From Candidatus Zixiibacteriota bacterium (lineage in GTDB: Bacteria; Zixibacteria; MSB-5A5; GN15; FEB-12): a DNA stretch of 64,000 nucleotides. The notes under the pieces are model-generated. The model was not told the DNA's origin and made no database searches. It was given only the letters and a program-made list of their open reading frames with translations. The translations under genes were made by a program, and so were the position numbers. Positions 1 through 8,074 of the stretch are shown here, piece after piece; position 1 is the stretch's first letter; each line of letters begins with the position of its first letter. Location: positions 18,283 to 82,282 of the forward strand of contig JAJRXM010000023.1 of the NCBI GenBank assembly GCA_024276275.1. Direction: 5' to 3'.

Positions 1-2
1 TG

Positions 3-179
3 GTTGAATTTCAAACTCCTGAACAGATAATAGCGGACTATCCAAATGGTGTGAGGTTAATGGCTGATGGCGGAACGTTTGATACACTTGCGGGGCAACC
101 AACCGACGACTCTGAAATGGCTCTTCTATTAGCTTTTGGGATGGATATGATCTACATGAAATTTATTTTTATAATCTAG
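3..179 (+). pseudogene. ADP-ribosylglycohydrolase fragment
   Basis: The open frame enters from the left window edge and gives 58 residues. It includes GQPTDDSEMALLLA, which matches the metal-binding TDD(S/T)E region of the ADP-ribosylglycohydrolase (DraG) family, enzymes that remove ADP-ribose from proteins or nucleic acid. After LLLA the sequence becomes FGMDMIYMKF and stops, which is not family-like, so the gene is cut near base 135. That is also where the opposite-strand DUF262 fragment ends. The joint looks like a recombination or assembly junction. The N-terminal part lies outside the window. Confidence 0.55.
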
Positions 180-1373
180 ATGAGGATATAAAAAAGTTAA
201 AACGGAATAAGTGTAGCTCTGCCCATACTTATATTGAAGTAAGTTATCGATATCGTCCTCAGTAAAGATAATAGTTTTGTTTGTTCCTTTAAATTCAGAT
301 ATAATGCCCTCCAACGGAAATGTAGTATTGCTATTTCTTATAACTTCTCTCAATGGACGTAGAACAGCATCAGGGGCACCACCAAATATCCGTTTTATGA
401 TTGCACATGAAATCCAATACTTAATATTTTTACGCTCTTCAATAAATTTCTCAGAAATATGAAAATTATTTGGTAACCCAATTTTTCTCAAATAGTATGC
501 AATCGGAATTACAGCGTAATTAGTAGTTAGTGTATCCCGTGAATAGCCAAAACTTGAGAATAAACGTACCGCATCTTGTATCGCTCGTTTAATATCAATC
601 CAGTCTTCTTCAATTTTTAGCATGCTTTCCTTATTGAAATTATCCACCTTAAAAGCTATATTCTTGAAATCACTTAGCACTAAACTACTTTTTAGTACAA
701 AATCTTTATCAAATTTAAACCCTATTCCAATATTATTTATCTCATCTACAAAAGAAGTAATTTCTTCGCGGGCATCTCTGTCTTTCCATTGAGCAGAAGC
801 AATAGACAATAAAAGATCTGAATAACTTAAAATAGTCCCTCCACTATTAACTCTAATAAAAATATTTAGCACTTTATCAAGACTTTCGTCTTTTTCTAAA
901 TAATAATTAATAATTGGGGTTTTATGAATTGTACTAAATAATTTAAACAAAGTTTTGTTAGCAAATTCTTTTTGCTCTCTTGATTTATCCATTACCCCTT
1001 CTTGGATGAGAAAATCATTTATTTCCCATTCTTCATTAAAATTCAAAATATCTTCTATCTTAAACCAAAATGCTTCCTCATTTTGTTTTTTTGCTTCTTC
1101 CTTAGATAAAAAAGTAAAATCATAATACAAATCAGTTTGATCAGTTTTTTTCTGCGGAGATAATAAATTTAGATACAAATGCCTGATTGGAAAAGCATGA
1201 GAATTATTCCACCTTTTATGAGGTTCTTTATAGGCATAAGATCCTTTAAGAGCAATATAAAGTGAAGTCAACCTTTGCTGACCATCAAGAATACCAATAA
1301 TATCATCCTGATTTGTCACATTAGCCTTTGGATTGTGTCGCATATCGCGTTCATGATAATAAACTTGTTGCAA
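129..1373 (-). pseudogene. DUF262 (GmrSD-like) protein, truncated
   Basis: The 414 codons contain the DUF262 signature LDGQQRLTSLY near residue 29. The C-terminus is FHVDHIHPKS, the start of the HNH-like DUF1524 nuclease region. DUF262/DUF1524 proteins include the GmrSD type IV restriction enzymes and related phage-defence nucleases. Both ends look lost. The first in-frame start is a TTG directly after an in-frame TAG, with only about 28 residues before the signature instead of the usual longer N-terminal segment. The protein stops immediately after the HNH histidines, where about 100 more residues would be expected. Probably a decayed defence gene at the element edge. Confidence 0.65.
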
Positions 1374-1399
1374 CTATTTTATATAAATGATTATTATGA

Positions 1400-1789
1400 G
1401 CGATTGAGGATCTTTACAAGTTTTTAACTACTAATAACTTAAATCTATTATTTACACTGATAGAAAATTATCAATTTAAAGATTATAATTCATTAAAATC
1501 AATTTCTGAATCAGAAAAGTTAACCGATTTCATACAGTCATCTCTTAATATTTTAAAACAAGATATTGTGAAGTCACATCATAATACATCTTTTCTTAAA
1601 AGAAAATATTTGTTTATATCATATTTTGTGTCAAAATATCAGCAAAAATTTCTTTTCTCAGACGTCATATTTAATGAAAGAGCTCAAGTAGATGAAAGTA
1701 AACAAAAAGCTGTAATCAGTACAATAGATGAGAAATTAAATTATTTAGTTTTAACAAATTATGATTTAACTAAAATGGTAGATGTTTGA
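1400..1789 (+). pseudogene. unrecognised ORF remnant
   Basis: A frame of 129 codons is open from just after a TGA at 1397 to a stop at 1787. The only usable start inside it is a GTG at 1568, giving 73 residues. The translation is Lys/Asn/Leu-rich and helical-looking with no family I recognise. The lack of an upstream start suggests the 5' end was lost, perhaps with the N-terminus of the divergent DUF262 gene. The weak start and high AT content also allow a chance open frame. Confidence 0.3.
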
Positions 1790-1794
1790 AAATA

Positions 1795-1941
1795 ATGGAT
1801 AAAGAAATAATTATAGACGATAGTAAAATGGATGAGAATCCGCCAAAACTAATAATAACCATAAAAAGGAAAATGAAGACTGTAAAAAAGTATGTATTAA
1901 ATTTTGTAAATAATAAAGTAAATATTACTAAAATAAAATAA
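1795..1941 (+). CDS. small basic hypothetical protein (48 aa)
   Basis: An ATG at 1795, six bases after the previous stop, opens 48 codons ending with TAA. The product begins with an acidic stretch (MDKEIIIDDSKMDE) and continues with a strongly basic segment rich in Lys and Ile. No motif or Shine-Dalgarno is convincing. It could be a small element protein or a chance ORF in AT-rich DNA. Confidence 0.25.
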   Translation: MDKEIIIDDSKMDENPPKLIITIKRKMKTVKKYVLNFVNNKVNITKIK

Positions 1942-1981
1942 TACCGACTTCACCGGTGTCAGTTTAATAGAGCTCGATGAT

Positions 1982-2017
1982 GGGAAGCGCTATGATGGTG
2001 CGTTTCCCTTTTTTTAT
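1982..2017 (+). terminator. intrinsic terminator ahead of the element operon
   Basis: GGGAAGCGC (1982-1990) pairs with GCGTTTCCC (2000-2008), with one G-U pair and a 9-base loop, and is followed by a run of seven T. It ends transcription from the left fragments just before the 2039 gene. It lies about 20 bases before that gene's GGAG ribosome site, so it could also act as a leader attenuator. Confidence 0.65.
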
Positions 2018-2038
2018 TTTATTTTTTGGAGAAAAATT

Positions 2039-2416
2039 ATGACTGCTCAAAAAAGATTCCCTAAAAGAGAATACGAAGCTAAAGTTATTGGAGTTTACCC
2101 AAATGATCACTACTCCTTTGATAATGGTGGAAGTATTAAATACTTACTTGAAAATGACGAAAAAGTATTTTGGCATATCCCTGGTACACAAAGCGAAATG
2201 CTCGACATTTCCTTGAAAACTGCCGGTCACTACCTCAACTACCAATATGTCTACGGCAAAAAATACTTTCATCGAGATTTATTGAATCGCCATTGTATCG
2301 TTCTTATCGAATTATACCAAAGTAAAAAATATCCAGATAAACTCGTACCCGTAATTGTCGGATTTAAATTCTCATACATCGATCTTTTCTCATACAACGG
2401 TGACAATCATGCCTAA
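2039..2416 (+). CDS. hypothetical element protein upstream of ParB
   Basis: 125 residues, ATG preceded by TTTGGAGAAAAATT (a good Shine-Dalgarno). The product looks like a compact soluble beta-rich domain, with no signal or membrane segment; the C-terminus ends YNGDNHA. I recognise no family. Its last 8 bases overlap the parB start, so the two are translationally coupled and it is the first gene of the element operon. A link to partition, or to the ubiquitin-like system, is only suggested by position. Confidence 0.7.
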   Translation: MTAQKRFPKREYEAKVIGVYPNDHYSFDNGGSIKYLLENDEKVFWHIPGTQSEMLDISLKTAGHYLNYQYVYGKKYFHRDLLNRHCIVLIELYQSKKYPDKLVPVIVGFKFSYIDLFSYNGDNHA

Positions 2417-3335
2417 AATTGATAGAAGTAAAATTCAATATCAAATGAGATATTTGCCGGCATCCCTAATCATCGATAATAGTAATAATATACGGTTTGA
2501 AGATGATGCTGTTGCAGATACTGAGCTTGCAAACAGCATACATCAATCCGGCATCATCCAACCGTTGGTTGTAAGACCTTTAGAAAATGGCAAATTTGAG
2601 ATTCTTTGCGGATTTAGAAGATATAAAGCAGCGAAAAAAAACCATCTTGAATTTCTACCGGTAATAATTATAAAATCGGATTCGGATGATGACAAGACTT
2701 TTACATTAGTAGAAAATATACAGCGAAAAAACCTCACTACTTTTGAAATTACAATTGCTGTTAAAAAACTCGTTGATACTACAAAACATAGTTACTCAAC
2801 TATTGGTAAAAAAATAGGTATGAGTAAAAGCTGGATTAGTAAACTTAACAAGTTTGCAAAACAATTATTGGATAATAATGAAGATTGTTCGTTAACGAAA
2901 CTTCCTGTTTCAACTTATCTGGAATTGGTGAATAAACCGGATCTGCTCAAAAGAGCAGAAAAAGAAAATTGGACTCAGCAGCAAGCAAGAGAAGAAGTTA
3001 ATAAACTAAAAAATGCTCAGAATGAAAAATCAGGATTTATTCATCGGGGAAAGATTAAGAATACCCCAGCAAAAGACAACAATGCTCTCCTACCGGCTTA
3101 CTATAAGCAGTCCCAGCTAATTGCCTACAAACCAATTGAATTCAAAGACGCTGGTTTTACTATCAACGCCTTTTATTTTGATAAGAATCAATCATATGAT
3201 ATTGAAGCTGTTGTAGAAAAACTTCAAGAACTTCAAAACTATCTTGATTTTGCCATTAAAGTTATTCGGGAACATGACGGTATAAGTTCAGAAATTTCAG
3301 ATTATATCAAAGAGGAATTTCACGATGTACTTTGA
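2409..3335 (+). CDS. ParB/Spo0J-family protein
   Basis: ParB N-terminal nuclease-like domain followed by an HTH domain. Visible motifs are SGIIQPLVVRP, the CTP-binding GFRRYKA box near residues 72-78 and VENIQRKNL. An HTH follows around YSTIGKKIGMSKSWISKL. I take the ATG at 2409 as the start (308 aa) because it overlaps the upstream stop and starts just ahead of the conserved domain; an in-frame ATG at 2355 lies deep in the previous gene. ParB proteins bind centromere-like sites, but in PRTRC-type cassettes a ParB relative travels with ThiF and JAB genes without ParA. No ParA is seen here either. The 3' end overlaps the RING-like gene. Confidence 0.85.
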   Translation: MPKIDRSKIQYQMRYLPASLIIDNSNNIRFEDDAVADTELANSIHQSGIIQPLVVRPLENGKFEILCGFRRYKAAKKNHLEFLPVIIIKSDSDDDKTFTLVENIQRKNLTTFEITIAVKKLVDTTKHSYSTIGKKIGMSKSWISKLNKFAKQLLDNNEDCSLTKLPVSTYLELVNKPDLLKRAEKENWTQQQAREEVNKLKNAQNEKSGFIHRGKIKNTPAKDNNALLPAYYKQSQLIAYKPIEFKDAGFTINAFYFDKNQSYDIEAVVEKLQELQNYLDFAIKVIREHDGISSEISDYIKEEFHDVL

Positions 3336-3732
3336 TAAAAAAAGTCAAAAACGACATACGAAAACCCAAAATCAGGAGATTAAATCCGGTGATGAAATAT
3401 TTACTATACAACGTAAACAAACAACCTTGATTTCTGATACTGGTGATATTGAAACTGAAGAGACGGTACAATCTATGATGATCGGTGATATTAAGGTTGA
3501 CAGTGTTTCAAAAATATTTGGGAAATGCCATGATTGTGGTTTACTAATTACATATTTGAATAAACGGATTTGCTTTTGCGGTAAAATTATATGTACTAAC
3601 TGTGCTGAATGGTGGGATGATGATAACCGTCCAGTCTGTTCTATTTGCTACAAAGCACTAAAGAAAAAGAAATTCTGGTCTTCTTTTTGGCACCTAATTT
3701 TATCTCCTTTTATTGAAAGAAGAGAAAATTGA
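3325..3732 (+). CDS. RING-like zinc-binding protein, candidate E3 or adaptor
   Basis: 135 residues. The C-terminal half has eight cysteines at 68, 71, 83, 85, 90, 93, 105 and 108: C-x2-C, x11, C-x1-C, x4, C-x2-C, x11, C-x2-C. This matches the cross-brace spacing of RING fingers and related binuclear treble clefs, with Cys in place of the usual His. The last 25 residues (KKKKFWSSFWHLI) are basic and aromatic and could touch membrane. Bacterial RING-type domains linked to E1, E2 and JAB genes are known from comparative genomics, so an E3-like role is reasonable but inferred. It overlaps parB (11 bases) and the ATPase gene (4 bases). A plain zinc-ribbon DNA-binding protein is the alternative. 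Confidence 0.6.
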   Translation: MYFDKKSQKRHTKTQNQEIKSGDEIFTIQRKQTTLISDTGDIETEETVQSMMIGDIKVDSVSKIFGKCHDCGLLITYLNKRICFCGKIICTNCAEWWDDDNRPVCSICYKALKKKKFWSSFWHLILSPFIERREN

Positions 3733-5030
3733 AAAGAAAATTAAGTCCAGAAAACTATGCCAACTTTCTGTATCAGGAATGTCAAAAATATGGCATTGTT
3801 GAAAAAGAGGATCTTGCCCCATTGATAGAAAAATATATGTTGAATCCAACTGATAGAAGTTCACTCTGGATAATTGAATTGGCATTAGCTGAAGCCAAAC
3901 AACTTCAACAGACATACCCAGATCCATTCCGTCCTACAAACCCTATTAATGAGGGGGTTTTCACAGGAAATCTCCTATTGGGTGCTATCCCACCTGAAGG
4001 TCTCCCTTATTTGATCCCTCTTGAATTATTAAAAACTCACATGTTGGTTACATCAAGAACCGGCGGTGGAAAAACAAACTTAAATTTTGTTATCTTAACC
4101 CAAATATTAGAAAGTCGGAAAAATGTTGATGATATTTGATAGAAAAGGCGATTATCAATCATTACTTCACTATCCAAAGTTTGTTTTCATACAATTGATA
4201 CTTTTCTATATTAATATTCTGGAGCCACCGCCGGGATTGGATTTCAAACGCTGGGTAAACATAATTGCTGAAATTTTCTCAAATTATCTTGTGATATAAG
4301 AGTGGCATCTCGAAGTCTGCTTGTTACAACAATTCTAAAAATTAGTGAATTACCAGAATTTCTGCCTAGTAGTAGATATCCCACATTAAAAGATGTATAT
4401 ATTTACCTACTCTATAAACTAAAAGTACCCTTAATAAGTCACACTGCTCGGCATAGAGAGACACTTATCAATCGCCTTGAAGGGTTGTTTGCGGTATTTA
4501 GTGATAATATAAATTCACACCGGCAATTAAATTGGAATAAATTTCTAAAAACTGACTGGGCTCTTTCACTAGTCGGTCTACCAACAGATTTCCAAAATCT
4601 TCTAATTACTATAATTATTGCAAAAGTTTTAATGTATCGTATTGTAAATAATCTTCGTAGCCAAAAACTTGAAATTCTTATAGTTTTGGATGAAGCATCC
4701 ACGATGTTCAAAAAATGGCATGAACAACGGGAAGGAAATTATCTGTTGTTAGATTACTTAGCTCAATCTCGTGAGTTTGGTGTTGGTTTTTTAATCTCTA
4801 CTCAAACTCTTTCAACATTGCCAATATCTCTTCTGGCAAATACCGGTATCAAAGTTATTGTCGGTGGATCCGGATCCGGCATGGACTACGATATCTTTGC
4901 TTCTGCAACAGGTATAACTCCTGAACAAAAAACATATCTTAAGCAGTTAACTAATCCTGGTCAAGCTTGTGTAAAAGATCCAAGATATCCTCACGTATTT
5001 ACTTTAAAGGTGCCTCACTTTGTCGAATAA
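3729..5030 (+). pseudogene. HerA/TraG-type ATPase, two compensating frameshifts
   Basis: P-loop ATPase of the HerA/VirD4/TraG class, which pumps DNA. Walker A is SRTGGGKTN near residue 115; Walker B is LIVLDEAS and a later motif is LISTQTLSTL. The coding sequence lies in three pieces. The first and last share a frame. The middle (about 4123-4297, with FDRKGDY and NILEPPPG typical of the family) is one base off. The first shift is at or near an A5 run at 4119-4123 (one extra base) and the second is near 4290 (one base missing). Restoring both gives about 433 residues with all core motifs. Either sequencing error or a recently broken gene. The start is TTG at 3729, overlapping the RING-like stop. 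Confidence 0.75.
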
Positions 5031-5820
5031 GCTAAACAAAAATATCCCAAAGTATATCGTAGATATGGAATCCGAAAAACGCAGTAAAGGATTATATGCT
5101 GATTACACTCTCTTACCTCCTGCTGATAAGCCTATGGATAAACCAGATGCTTCTCAAACGGAGCCAGTACAACCAAAACCTAAACAAAAAGAATCTAAAT
5201 CTGTATCTAACACCAAAAAATTTTTAACTCTCTGGCTGAACCAGAAAAAACCATTTTTATCTCAACGGGAAATTTTAGATTTACTCAACATTACAAGCGG
5301 CTCAATAATATCAAGGACCAAAAAAGATTTTAAAATTAACGGATATATAAAAACACATAAACTTCAGATTGGTAAAACTAACTCGTCTATTTGGGAACCA
5401 ACTGAAAAAGCTTACCAATTTGTTGGACTTAAAAAACCAACATGGGAATCAAAAGGAGGGTATCTCCATCAGTATATTGTTTTTTATTTTAAAAAGCATG
5501 GGATTAAAGACGGTTATCACGTTGAAGTCGAATATTTCCTTGATAATGGTAAAGCGGTAGATCTACTGCTCAAAAATAATAATGAAATTATTTTCATAGA
5601 AATTGCTACCAGTTACCCTCTTGAAAAAGAAATATCAAATATAATTAAGGACTTTTCATCAAGCCTTATACCGGATCAACTTATAATAGCTGTTCAAAAT
5701 GGTAAGATGAAAACTAAGCTTGAAAAAATGATACTGTCAGATAAACGAATAGACAACAATCGTGATAAAATAAAAGTTGTGCTTGCCGGTAATTTAATCA
5801 ATCAAGAAAAGATAAACTGA
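5020..5820 (+). CDS. winged-helix plus PD-(D/E)XK-like protein
   Basis: 266 residues starting at TTG 5020, overlapping the ATPase stop by 11 bases, with AAAGG upstream. After a disordered Lys/Pro-rich N-terminus (to about 65) comes a winged-helix segment (SQREILDLLNITSGSIISRTKK). The C-terminal domain has AVDLLLKNNNEIIFIEIAT, resembling the core strands of PD-(D/E)XK nuclease folds, although the usual Lys is replaced by Ala, so catalysis is doubtful. Similar wHTH/nuclease-fold proteins accompany TraG-like ATPases on mobile elements. It likely works on DNA with the ATPase. Confidence 0.55.
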   Translation: MSNKLNKNIPKYIVDMESEKRSKGLYADYTLLPPADKPMDKPDASQTEPVQPKPKQKESKSVSNTKKFLTLWLNQKKPFLSQREILDLLNITSGSIISRTKKDFKINGYIKTHKLQIGKTNSSIWEPTEKAYQFVGLKKPTWESKGGYLHQYIVFYFKKHGIKDGYHVEVEYFLDNGKAVDLLLKNNNEIIFIEIATSYPLEKEISNIIKDFSSSLIPDQLIIAVQNGKMKTKLEKMILSDKRIDNNRDKIKVVLAGNLINQEKIN

Positions 5821-6026
5821 TGAAACTATTAAAAATAATTTTAATTTTATTTTTAACTACAGTGTTGTTTGACTGGGTGAATTCATGCGGGGGTTATTCT
5901 CTTTCGTTTTCAGACCTCTTACCGTTTTCTCGCACAGGTCATAATTTTACTTACAACTATGTTTCGCTTGTGATGATTGGTTTTACTATTTATGGCATAA
6001 GGAGGTTATATGGAGGAAGATTTTGA
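5820..6026 (+). CDS. small membrane protein (68 aa)
   Basis: The ATG overlaps the upstream stop by one base. There are two hydrophobic segments, residues 5-17 (IILILFLTTVLFD) and about 47-60 (YVSLVMIGFTIYG), so the protein probably spans the inner membrane twice. No known family. Its position after the ATPase and nuclease-like genes would suit an accessory part of a DNA-transfer complex, but this is inference. Confidence 0.6.
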   Translation: MKLLKIILILFLTTVLFDWVNSCGGYSLSFSDLLPFSRTGHNFTYNYVSLVMIGFTIYGIRRLYGGRF

Positions 6027-6603
6027 TGATTGGGAAGATAACAACTATGAGTATGAAGAGGAAGAGAACGAGAACGAAGAACTCACCGCCTCTCCCCCAA
6101 ACATCAATTTTGAAGAACTTGAGGACTTTGCTGACGATGTCCGTGAAGTCATTGAACATAATCAAAAACAAATTAACTATGCTAATCGCGAACTAAATTC
6201 AGTTGAAAAATCAACATTTCTTGAACGTGAACTTGTAAACATTGAGAATGTCATAAAAGAAGTAAAAACTATGTTAGATAGACGTCATACTAATGAAGAA
6301 ACCTTGAGTCAAATGAATCCAGGATCTGCTACTGCTTGGGCACTTGAGGATAAACAACAAAAAAGAGAAATGTCATTAAAACAACGTATGACGCTTCGCT
6401 TAGCAGGTATAGATTATGATAGCTTATCAGATTTCACCGATGACGCATCACATATAGTAGAAGATGCTGTTAACCCTAAACAACGAAAATTTAGAAAAGA
6501 TTTTAGAGCAGATTTAAAACGATTACCCTATACGGAACGTGTAGAATATATTGATCGTTTACTTGAATATGGTCGCATAGACCAAAACAATATAATGAAT
6601 TAA
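6010..6603 (+). CDS. acidic helical element protein (197 aa)
   Basis: Overlaps the end of the previous gene by 17 bases. The first 25 residues are almost all Asp, Glu, Asn and Tyr. The remainder is charged and helix-rich with likely coiled-coil stretches (about 50-90 and 110-130). There are no cysteines, signal or membrane segment. No family recognised. The acidic start and helical body would fit a DNA-mimic or scaffold role, which is speculative. Confidence 0.65.
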   Translation: MEEDFDDWEDNNYEYEEEENENEELTASPPNINFEELEDFADDVREVIEHNQKQINYANRELNSVEKSTFLERELVNIENVIKEVKTMLDRRHTNEETLSQMNPGSATAWALEDKQQKREMSLKQRMTLRLAGIDYDSLSDFTDDASHIVEDAVNPKQRKFRKDFRADLKRLPYTERVEYIDRLLEYGRIDQNNIMN

Positions 6604-6621
6604 TATCAGAGTATCTATAAA

Positions 6622-6837
6622 ATGTATAGTATCCGTTGGGATAGAGTTTTAGCATTTATTACAATTATCATGCTACCGGTAATCTACCGGTGGTTAGCAG
6701 ATAATCTTCATATCGGTAGTTTCTATCAATTTCCAATTTTAGGAGCTGCCTGCTCGAATTACGAAGTCAAAGCACTAATCCTATTGGGATTACTTCTTAT
6801 TTCTCTCGTGCTAATAATCAAAATTATTAAAGAATAA
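6622..6837 (+). CDS. small membrane protein (71 aa)
   Basis: Two clear membrane segments, residues 8-22 (VLAFITIIMLPVIYR) and 48-68 (VKALILLGLLLISLVLIIKII), joined by a short periplasmic loop. No weak or strong homology I recognise. It is the second tiny two-helix protein in this operon, 19 bases after the previous stop. Confidence 0.55.
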   Translation: MYSIRWDRVLAFITIIMLPVIYRWLADNLHIGSFYQFPILGAACSNYEVKALILLGLLLISLVLIIKIIKE

Positions 6838-6908
6838 CGCTTGAGTTAAGTATAGAAAGAAATTCAATACCGGTTTATTAATAACTGGAGATACAAAGAG
6901 GCATCAAA

Positions 6909-7088
6909 TTGAAACCTTTTACTCAAATTCTTAACGATCCTAACAGAAATGATAATCAAAATAATTATTCTGTTAACAACGGCACTACTTTGAAACAAAT
7001 CCCTGATGAACTTTTGAAAGCGATTAAAAACTTTTACGACCAGCACACTCAATCCAATCGCCCAGAAATTACATCTAGCAATGGTTAA
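6909..7088 (+). CDS. 59-aa soluble hypothetical protein, TTG start
   Basis: The frame opens at TTG 6909, about 8 bases after an AGAGG stretch, and ends with TAA at 7086. The product is Asn/Gln-rich, with a helix-like LPDELLKAIKNFY-type middle (actual residues IPDELLKAIKNFYDQ) and a C-terminus ending SSNG. It sits where a ubiquitin-like modifier might be expected, just before the E2-like gene, but it is short, not beta-grasp-like and lacks a terminal Gly-Gly. I therefore do not call it a modifier. The unusual start lowers confidence. Confidence 0.45.
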   Translation: MKPFTQILNDPNRNDNQNNYSVNNGTTLKQIPDELLKAIKNFYDQHTQSNRPEITSSNG

Positions 7089-7105
7089 TTTTAAATCATA
7101 GAAAA

Positions 7106-7130
7106 GGCAGGAGTAATAATTACTCCTGCC
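7106..7130 (+). promoter_or_regulatory. 25-bp near-perfect palindrome before the E2/JAB/E1 genes
   Basis: GGCAGGAGTAA (7106-7116) and TTACTCCTGCC (7120-7130) are perfect inverted copies around TAA. No T-run follows, so it is a weak terminator candidate. It lies 22 bases before the E2-like start and separates the ubiquitin-like trio from the upstream small genes. It could be an operator or an mRNA processing or stability hairpin. Confidence 0.5.
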
Positions 7131-7152
7131 ATAACCTAACGAGGTAATAGTA

Positions 7153-7587
7153 ATGATTTCAAATTCTCAAAATTGGATTTTAGAAAACTGTAAGTTATTA
7201 GCCAAAATATTTGGTACTAATAATGTGTATTTGGATGAAATAGAATTTAGGTATATTAAAATTTATCAATTTCATTTACCAGCTTTTTGGACCCCCAACC
7301 GTTCCACATTACTAATTGAACTTCCTGTTGGAAGTCAAATATTTTCAACAGCACCTAACAAATTTTACTTACAGAAAGGATTACGAGTATTTAATAAAAT
7401 ACCTGAACATTATTTTGAGTCAGATTATTATAATGACCTTTCTGCTCAAGGTTGGGCAAGATACTCTTTCCATATCACTAATGGATGGAAACCAAGTATG
7501 ATTTGTAAATACGGTATGACATTGGTAGATATTCTTGATGCTTTATATGAAAGAATGGATGATGCTGTTATGGAGACATTAAAATGA
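7153..7587 (+). CDS. E2-like (UBC-fold, PRTRC-B-like) protein
   Basis: 144 residues. The core LLIELPVGSQ (53-62) and the segment W112-x-P114 followed by GMTLVDILDALYERM (121-135) resemble the E2 beta-strand region and the WxP-plus-helix of ubiquitin-conjugating folds. The only cysteines are C13 and C118; C118 is just after WxP and not at the canonical E2 site, so it may be a catalytically altered or non-catalytic E2-like protein. The placement directly before JAB and E1 genes (4-base overlap with JAB) matches the B-A-ThiF order of PRTRC cassettes. The ATG has GAGG upstream. Fold assignment is by pattern and context only. Confidence 0.45.
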   Translation: MISNSQNWILENCKLLAKIFGTNNVYLDEIEFRYIKIYQFHLPAFWTPNRSTLLIELPVGSQIFSTAPNKFYLQKGLRVFNKIPEHYFESDYYNDLSAQGWARYSFHITNGWKPSMICKYGMTLVDILDALYERMDDAVMETLK

Positions 7588-8063
7588 AAAAACAAAATAA
7601 AATAGTATTCAAAAAAAGTGATTTCAGCATTCTCATACATTATCTTCAGTCAAGAAGAGATATTGAATTAGGTGCAATGGCATTCTACTCTATTTCAGAA
7701 GGAGATGATTACTTAAACCATTTAGTCAATGGAATTATCATTCCTAGAGATGAGGACTATCATTCACATTCTGCTTATGAAATGAGCCTTAAACCAAAAT
7801 TTATGGAAAAATGCTATCAACTCTGTGAAAAATTTAATACTCATCTTCTCGATATTCACACGCACCCATGGGCTACTACTGCTTCATTTAGTTCAATAGA
7901 TGATAATGAAGCAATCAAAAAAATTGACTATATGAAACAGTATGTCAATAATACTAAGATCTCTTTCATTGTTTTTGGTTGTTCTCCTCAAATTGTTCAG
8001 GCTAGAAGTTGGTGTGGTAACAATCACACACTAAACATAACAGATAACATTATTGTATTATAA
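7584..8063 (+). CDS. JAB/MPN (JAMM) metalloprotease
   Basis: 159 residues with the JAMM zinc motif: Glu28 (DIELGAMAFY), His92-x-His94-Pro (DIHTHP) and S-x2-D ending at Asp106 (SSID). These are the catalytic Glu, two His and Asp ligands of JAB/MPN+ isopeptidases. Family members remove ubiquitin-like proteins or process their C-termini. Spacing between HxHP and SxxD is one residue longer than in Rpn11 or RadC but within family variation. The start overlaps the E2-like stop by four bases (ATGA) and the E1 gene follows 11 bases later, so the three are made together. Confidence 0.8.
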   Translation: MKKQNKIVFKKSDFSILIHYLQSRRDIELGAMAFYSISEGDDYLNHLVNGIIIPRDEDYHSHSAYEMSLKPKFMEKCYQLCEKFNTHLLDIHTHPWATTASFSSIDDNEAIKKIDYMKQYVNNTKISFIVFGCSPQIVQARSWCGNNHTLNITDNIIVL

Positions 8064-8074
8064 AGGAAGATAAA

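Noticed and set aside
4119..4297. Programmed ribosomal frameshifting in the ATPase gene.
   Set aside because: Two opposite shifts would be needed, and there is no slippery heptamer with a following structure that I can see; indels are simpler.
6909..7088. The 59-residue ORF as the ubiquitin-like modifier.
   Set aside because: No Gly-Gly end, too short, Asn/Gln-rich and no beta-grasp pattern; kept as hypothetical.
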